DNA of 64,000 nt from an uncultured Alistipes sp. (GTDB lineage: Bacteria > Bacteroidota > Bacteroidia > Bacteroidales > Rikenellaceae): contig URBK01000014.1 of NCBI GenBank assembly GCA_900546065.1, forward strand, positions 1 through 64,000, read 5' to 3'. Positions 59,330 through 64,000 of the stretch are shown here, in pieces (position 1 is the first letter of the stretch; every line of letters begins with the position of its first letter). The position numbers and the translations under genes are program-made. The notes below the pieces were generated by a model. It was not told where the DNA came from. It did not search any database and saw only the letters and a list, made by a program, of their open reading frames with translations.

Positions 59330-61948
59330 ATGACAAAGGACAACGAATGCCGCCGTATATTTCCCGTGACGGGAATGAGCTGCGCCGCCTGCGCCACTCG
59401 CGTCGAGAAGACCATCGCACACACGAAAGGTGTTCGCAGCGCCGCCGTGAACTTCGCCGCCTCGGAGGTGACGGTCGAGTACGACAGCGACGCCTGCACG
59501 CCCGAGCAGCTGCGCGAGGCCGTACGCGAGGCCGGATACGATATTATATGTGACGATCCCGAACATGCCGCCGCCGAGGCCGAAGCGGCGCACGCCGCTC
59601 ACATGCGTTCGCTGCGCCGCCGCACCATCTGGGCCGCCGCACTGTCGCTGCTGCTCGTGGCGGCCGAGGTGTTGCTGCCGCACCGCATGGCAGGATATGT
59701 GGAGTGGATCATGGCTACGCCCGTGGTCTTCATCCTCGGCCGCGGATTCTTCGTCGGGGCATGGCGCCAGCTGCGGCACCGCACGGCAAATATGGATACG
59801 CTCGTTGCGTGCAGTACGGGCATAGCCTACCTGTTCAGCCTCTTCAACCTGCTCGCACCGCAATTCTGGCTCTCGCGCGGGGTCGAGCCGCACCTCTATT
59901 TCGAGTCATCGGCCGTAATCATAACCTTCATACTTCTCGGCCGCTACATGGAGGATCGGGCCAAGCGCAATGCCTCCTCGGCCATCAGCCGTCTTATGGG
60001 CCTGCGGCCGAAGAGCGTATGCAAGATCGAGGCCGACGGCTCAAGGCACGACATCCCCGTTGACCGCATCGCCGCGGGGGATCTGATCCTGCTGCGCCCG
60101 GGCGAGCGCGTCGCCGCCGACGGAGTTGTCGAGCACGGCTCCTCGTACGTCGACGAGAGCATGCTCAACGGCGAACCCGTCCCCGCCGCCAAAACCGAAG
60201 GCGACGCCCTCTATGCAGGCACGGTCAACGGCAACGGTTCGCTCACGATGCGCGCCCGCACCGTGGGCAGCGACACCATGCTGATGCGTATCGTGCGCAT
60301 GGTACACGATGCTCAGGGGAGCAAGCCCCCCGTACAACGTCTGGCCGACCGCATAGCCGCCGTATTCGTACCGGTGATCATGGCCATAGCCTTCATCTCA
60401 TTCCTTGCATGGATCATATTCGCACCCGTGGAGGGTCTCTCGCACGGTATTCTGGCCATGGTGACCGTTCTCATCATAGCCTGCCCCTGCGCCTTGGGTC
60501 TGGCCACCCCCACAGCCATAATGGTGGGCATAGGCCGCGCAGCCGAACGCGGCATCCTGATCAAGGATGCCGAAAGCATCGAGACCGCCCGCACCATCGA
60601 TACCGTCATCTTCGACAAGACGGGCACTCTCACCGAGGGCCGTCCCGAGGTGACCGATACGGCATGGTTCGGCGACGGACACGCCGCGGCCCATATACTG
60701 CTTGCCATCGAGCGGCTCTCGGACCACCCGTTGGCACAGGCCATCGTACACCACCTCGAGGCAGACGGCCATAACGTCACGGCTGCGGCCGCAATATCGG
60801 CCGCGGCGTTTGAGAATATCGTAGGGCGCGGCATCACGGCCCGTGTCGGCGGCAAACGATATATTGCCGGCAACCGCGCCATGGTCATCGAGAGCGGCAT
60901 AGATATCACACCGGATGCCGAGGCCGAAGCCTCACGTCTCGAGGCCGACGGCAAGAGTGTCGTATGGTTCGCCGTCAGCGACATCACCGACGACGGCACA
61001 CACGACAAGGGCGGCGTTCTGGCCATAGCAGGCGTTACGGACCGCATACGCGAAGGCGCGCGCGAAGCCGTCGAGGCTCTCCGTTCGATGGGCATAGAGT
61101 CAGTGATGCTTACGGGCGACAACGCCGCCGCGGCACAACGCGTGGCCCGCATGACGGGCATCACCACCTTCCGCGCCTCGATGCTGCCCCAGCAGAAAGC
61201 CGAATACCTGCAGGCGCTGCGTGTCGCAGGACACCACACGGCAATGGCCGGTGACGGCATCAACGACAGCGCGGCGCTGGCCGAGGCCGACCTCGGCATA
61301 GCCATGGGCGGTGGCAGCGACATAGCCATCTCGGCCGCAGGCATGACAATCGTCGCGTCGGATCCGCGCAAGATAGCCGATGCGGTACGTCTCTCGCAGC
61401 TCACCGTACGCACCATACGCCAGAATCTGTTCTGGGCATTCTTCTACAACATGATCGGCGTGCCCGTCGCCGCCGGCATACTCTACCCAATATGCGGGTT
61501 CCTGCTCAACCCCATGATCGGAGGCGCAGCCATGGCTCTGAGCAGCGTATGCGTCGTGAGCAACAGTCTGCGTCTGCGCCGTCTCGACACACGTCCCGCA
61601 GCCCTGCGCCGTCCGACCGCAGGAGGCAACGGAACCGACGTCGTTCAATGCGTATCCGACATACATGCAGCCGCCGCAACGGCAACCGCAACGCCGTCAC
61701 AACAAACCATACAACCACAAAAAGAGATTCATAACATGAAAAAGAGATTCAACGTCGAAGGCATGATGTGCGACCACTGCCGCGCACATGTCGAAAAGGC
61801 CCTCAACTCGATCGAGGGCGTCAAGGCCGTCGTAACGCTCTCACCGGCCGAAGCCGAAGTGGAGTTCACCAATGGCGAGAAGTCGCTCGAAGAGCTTCAG
61901 AGTGTCGTTACGGAGAAGGCGGGCGACTACCGCCTGAGCGAGAAATAG
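59330..61948 (+). CDS. copA: Copper-translocating P1B-type ATPase with C-terminal CopZ-like HMA domain
   Basis: 872 residues from MTKDNECRR. The N-terminal HMA domain has GMSCAAC. Eight membrane helices contain the ion-binding CPC (IACPCALGLATPT). The actuator TGE loop is represented by LNGEPVPA, the phosphorylation site is FDKTGTLTEG, the nucleotide domain has SDHPLA, and GDGINDSAAL is the hinge. After TM8 comes a roughly 45-residue Ala/Thr/Gln-rich linker and a second, complete HMA domain (RFNVEGMMCDHCRAHVEKAL). It exports Cu(I) from the cytoplasm. The C-terminal domain looks like a copper chaperone gene fused in frame. Confidence 0.95.
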   Translation: MTKDNECRRIFPVTGMSCAACATRVEKTIAHTKGVRSAAVNFAASEVTVEYDSDACTPEQLREAVREAGYDIICDDPEHAAAEAEAAHAAHMRSLRRRTIWAAALSLLLVAAEVLLPHRMAGYVEWIMATPVVFILGRGFFVGAWRQLRHRTANMDTLVACSTGIAYLFSLFNLLAPQFWLSRGVEPHLYFESSAVIITFILLGRYMEDRAKRNASSAISRLMGLRPKSVCKIEADGSRHDIPVDRIAAGDLILLRPGERVAADGVVEHGSSYVDESMLNGEPVPAAKTEGDALYAGTVNGNGSLTMRARTVGSDTMLMRIVRMVHDAQGSKPPVQRLADRIAAVFVPVIMAIAFISFLAWIIFAPVEGLSHGILAMVTVLIIACPCALGLATPTAIMVGIGRAAERGILIKDAESIETARTIDTVIFDKTGTLTEGRPEVTDTAWFGDGHAAAHILLAIERLSDHPLAQAIVHHLEADGHNVTAAAAISAAAFENIVGRGITARVGGKRYIAGNRAMVIESGIDITPDAEAEASRLEADGKSVVWFAVSDITDDGTHDKGGVLAIAGVTDRIREGAREAVEALRSMGIESVMLTGDNAAAAQRVARMTGITTFRASMLPQQKAEYLQALRVAGHHTAMAGDGINDSAALAEADLGIAMGGGSDIAISAAGMTIVASDPRKIADAVRLSQLTVRTIRQNLFWAFFYNMIGVPVAAGILYPICGFLLNPMIGGAAMALSSVCVVSNSLRLRRLDTRPAALRRPTAGGNGTDVVQCVSDIHAAAATATATPSQQTIQPQKEIHNMKKRFNVEGMMCDHCRAHVEKALNSIEGVKAVVTLSPAEAEVEFTNGEKSLEELQSVVTEKAGDYRLSEK
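61719..61751 (+). repeat. 13-bp direct repeat around an internal start codon in copA
   Basis: AAAAAGAGATTCA at 61719-61731 and 61739-61751, period 20 bp, flanking an in-frame ATG at 61736. The ATG would give a 70-residue free HMA protein. Confidence 0.6.
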
Positions 61949-61975
61949 TATCTCCGCCGAGCAGGCAAAACGAAC

Positions 61976-62014
61976 GACGGGAGCCTCCCATAAAGGAAGC
62001 TCCCGTCATCTTTT
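61976..62014 (+). terminator. copA terminator
   Basis: 9-bp perfect stem GACGGGAGC/GCTCCCGTC followed by ATCTTTT. Convergent with the aldehyde dehydrogenase gene. Confidence 0.75.
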
Positions 62015-62031
62015 CCGTACTCAGCCCGCGC

Positions 62032-63414
62032 CTACAATATCTTGCGCACGAAGTCGAACATACGGTAGGGCATATATCTGAACGGCAGGTCGATCCATGT
62101 CGGGGCCAGAACTACCGAACGCCTGTGCGAGAAGGCATCGAAGCTCTCGCGGCCGTGATAGCGGCCCATGCCCGAGTTGCCCACACCGCCGAAGGGTATA
62201 TTCTCGTTTGCGATGTGCATGATAGTATCGTTTATGCAGGCGCCGCCCGACGAGGTGCGGCCGATTATGTCGCGGCCCTTACGCTCGGGACCGAAATAAT
62301 AGAAGGCCAGAGGTTTCTCGCGTTCGGTGACGAACTGCACCACAGCCTCCACATCGTCGAAGGCGATCATCGGCAGCACGGGCCCGAAGATCTCCTCCTG
62401 CATGACGGCCGACGTAGGATCGACATCGGCCAGCAGTGTCGGCGCGATATATAGTTCGTCACGGTTTGTCTCGCCGCCGGCAACAACACGTCCGTCATTC
62501 AGATATCCCGCCACGCGGTCGAAGGCCCTCCCGTTGACCATACGCACAAAATGGCGGTCCTTGCGCGGGTCGTCGCCGTGCATGCGCCGCACCTCGCGGC
62601 GGAAGGCCTCAATGAAGCGCTCCTGCAACGGCCGGTAGATCATAAGGTAGTCGGGAGCGATACACGTCTGACCGGCATTGAGGGTCTTGCCCCAGACGAT
62701 ACGCCGCGCCGCAAGATCGACATCGGCGCCGCGGTCGACAATACAGGGACTCTTGCCGCCGAGCTCCAGCACCACGGGTGTCAGATGCTCCGCCGCCGCA
62801 CGCATCACGATACGTCCCAACGACGGGCTGCCCGTAAAGAATATCACGTCATAACGCTCCTCCAGCAGGCGTCCGTTCACCTCGCGGTTACCCTGCACGA
62901 CGGCTATATACCTCTCGTCGAAGGTCTCGGCAATCATACGCTCTATCGTCAGCGACACGTTCGGGACATAGGGCGAAGGTTTCAGCATGGCCGTACACCC
63001 CGCCGAGATTGCTCCTACAAGCGGATTCAACAGCAGCTGCACGGGATAGTTCCACGGCGCCACGATCAACGCGCAGCCCAAAGGCTCGCTCACGATACGG
63101 CTGCGCGAGGGCAGCATCTTCAACGGCGTGCTGCGCCGCTCCCACCGCATCCAGCGGTGCAGATGGCGCAAGTGGTTGCGGATCTCGCCCTCGACGATAC
63201 TCAGCTCGGTCAATACGGCCTCCTCCTTCGATTTGTGCAGATCCTGCCACAGAGCCTCGCACAACGGCTGCTCCCACTTCTTCAGCGCCGCACCCAGACG
63301 GCGAAGCTGCTCGCGGCGAAACGCCTCGCCCAGCGTCGCGCCCGACCCGAAATATGCCCTCTGCGCAACCGCAAGGGCCGCAATACGCTCGGGCGACGTG
63401 TTCTCAAGTTTCAT
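62032..63414 (-). CDS. Aldehyde dehydrogenase, NAD(P)-dependent
   Basis: 460 residues, the short class 3-like ALDH type. VAPWNYPVQLLLNPLVGAISAGCTAMLKPSPYVP and FFTGSPSLGRIVM bind the dinucleotide. VLELGGKSPCIV holds the general-base Glu, GKTLNAGQTCIAPDYLMI contains the catalytic Cys, and EEIFGPVLP completes the set. The C-terminal hydrophobic/basic stretch resembles membrane-associated fatty-aldehyde dehydrogenases. It is followed upstream by an SDR gene on the same strand (98-bp gap). Confidence 0.93.
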   Translation of the reverse strand: MKLENTSPERIAALAVAQRAYFGSGATLGEAFRREQLRRLGAALKKWEQPLCEALWQDLHKSKEEAVLTELSIVEGEIRNHLRHLHRWMRWERRSTPLKMLPSRSRIVSEPLGCALIVAPWNYPVQLLLNPLVGAISAGCTAMLKPSPYVPNVSLTIERMIAETFDERYIAVVQGNREVNGRLLEERYDVIFFTGSPSLGRIVMRAAAEHLTPVVLELGGKSPCIVDRGADVDLAARRIVWGKTLNAGQTCIAPDYLMIYRPLQERFIEAFRREVRRMHGDDPRKDRHFVRMVNGRAFDRVAGYLNDGRVVAGGETNRDELYIAPTLLADVDPTSAVMQEEIFGPVLPMIAFDDVEAVVQFVTEREKPLAFYYFGPERKGRDIIGRTSSGGACINDTIMHIANENIPFGGVGNSGMGRYHGRESFDAFSHRRSVVLAPTWIDLPFRYMPYRMFDFVRKIL

Positions 63415-63512
63415 AACTCCTCTCGTTTACTGTTTTCACTCTATCGGCCTTGTAATAAGAACGGCCGCAGGGGACAACTTATTTTATCCACGGCTCACCG
63501 CCGACCTGCATC

Positions 63513-64000
63513 TCACTTGCCGCGGCGGCCCGTAAAGCCGTCCATGGCGGAGAAGATGCCGCACCAGTGTCCGAAGATCCGGTCGAACCACGACACGGGC
63601 AGCACGCCCTGACAGAAACGTATCAGGTGGAAGCCCAAAGGTATGCCGCAGAAGTTGCGGTTGCGCTCGATGCCGCGGATGATCTTGCGGGCCGTAGGCT
63701 CCGGATCCAATATGGGAAGTATGCGCGAGTGTACACCCTCAAACATCCCCGTATTGATATAGTATGGGGCCACGGTGGTTATATGGACATTGCTGCGCGC
63801 CTGCTGCAGCTCGATACGCACCGAATCCGACCACCCGATAACCGCCCACTTGCTCGCAACATAGACCGACATGCGCGGATTGGAGATCATACCCGCCGCC
63901 GAGGCTATATTGCAGATATGCCCGCAGTCTCGCGCCATCATGTCGGGAAGCATAAGCCGCGCGATGGTCATCGGCGCCGTCGCGTTTATCGCCATCGTAC
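63513..64000 (-). CDS. Short-chain dehydrogenase/reductase (partial, N-terminus beyond window)
   Basis: The C-terminal 162 residues of an SDR. The reading frame is open to the window edge, so the Rossmann GxxxGxG is off-window. Visible: ICNIASAAGMISNPRMSVYVASKWAVIGWSDSVRIEL with catalytic Ser, Tyr and Lys (YVASK), then VAPYYINTGMFEGV. The C-terminal IPLGFHLIRFCQGVLPVSWFDRIFG stretch is hydrophobic and membrane-interacting, as in membrane-bound retinol- or fatty-aldehyde-type SDRs. Its downstream neighbour is the aldehyde dehydrogenase, so alcohol-to-acid chemistry is plausible. Confidence 0.85.
   Translation of the reverse strand, partial: TMAINATAPMTIARLMLPDMMARDCGHICNIASAAGMISNPRMSVYVASKWAVIGWSDSVRIELQQARSNVHITTVAPYYINTGMFEGVHSRILPILDPEPTARKIIRGIERNRNFCGIPLGFHLIRFCQGVLPVSWFDRIFGHWCGIFSAMDGFTGRRGK

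Overview
The window looks like a chromosomal segment of a high-GC member of the Bacteroidales, most like a gut Alistipes-type organism. The evidence is as follows. Many genes are preceded by the Bacteroidetes promoter signature (a -33 TTG, about 20 bp, then a -7 TAnnTTTG). The protein set contains families typical of the phylum: BatD/BatE, DUF4251, DUF4252, DUF5106, GH92, a TonB-dependent receptor with a carboxypeptidase-like N-terminal domain, and a DNA-binding protein that joins an HMA-like domain to an AraC-type HTH. The bile-salt-hydrolase-like enzyme and the GH92 mannosidase suit an intestinal lifestyle. The genus is an inference; I have run no comparison.

Layout. 1-1 kb: lspA and tRNA-Leu(CAG). 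1.1-5.5 kb, minus strand: a lipoprotein, folB, tyrS and dnaX. 5.6-8.1 kb: a DeoR/GlpR-type regulator divergent from a GlpT-like organophosphate transporter. 8.1-9.3 kb: an HxlR regulator divergent from a cupin. 9.4-13.2 kb: a DUF5106 protein and clpB. 13.4-16.8 kb: a polyamine block (nspC, aguB, aguA) able to take agmatine to putrescine and to decarboxylate carboxyspermidine. 16.9-20.9 kb: a TonB-dependent receptor and a beta-helix lipoprotein. 21.1-28 kb: a nitroreductase, then a heavy-metal RND efflux operon (adaptor, pump, TolC-like channel) downstream of a Fur-family regulator. 28.3-35.7 kb: a DUF418 membrane protein, then a minus-strand run of cstA, a helical-repeat protein, an esterase, an Fe-S aldo/keto reductase and a multi-cluster Fe-S membrane protein. 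35.8-42 kb: tRNA-Thr(CGT), a choloylglycine-hydrolase-family enzyme, GH92, threonine aldolase and a TPR protein. 42-43.4 kb: about 1.4 kb with no convincing gene, atypical in composition. 43.4-48 kb: an NSS transporter, ferritin, a hypothetical protein and class I fumarase. 48.1-54.6 kb: batD, batE, recR, an ECF sigma factor operon and a META lipoprotein. 55-58.4 kb: thioredoxin, MarR, NhaD and DUF4251. 58.5-62 kb: a putative copper module (HMA-AraC regulator and a CopA ATPase fused to a C-terminal HMA domain). 62-64 kb: an aldehyde dehydrogenase and a partial SDR.

The points I would look at first are these. (1) An 11-A run in dnaX lies exactly at the domain III/tail junction, with stop codons waiting in both alternative frames, which predicts a slippage-made gamma subunit. 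(2) The 41,969-43,007 region is a purine-rich, repeat-containing, non-coding stretch that ends in a strong plus-strand terminator, so it is either a roughly 1-kb 3' UTR or a long RNA. (3) The copper module has phased direct repeats upstream of copA and an internal start codon, set in a 13-bp direct repeat, that could release a free CopZ-like chaperone from the CopA fusion.

All functional assignments come from reading motifs by eye, without database searches. Promoter calls rest on the consensus alone.
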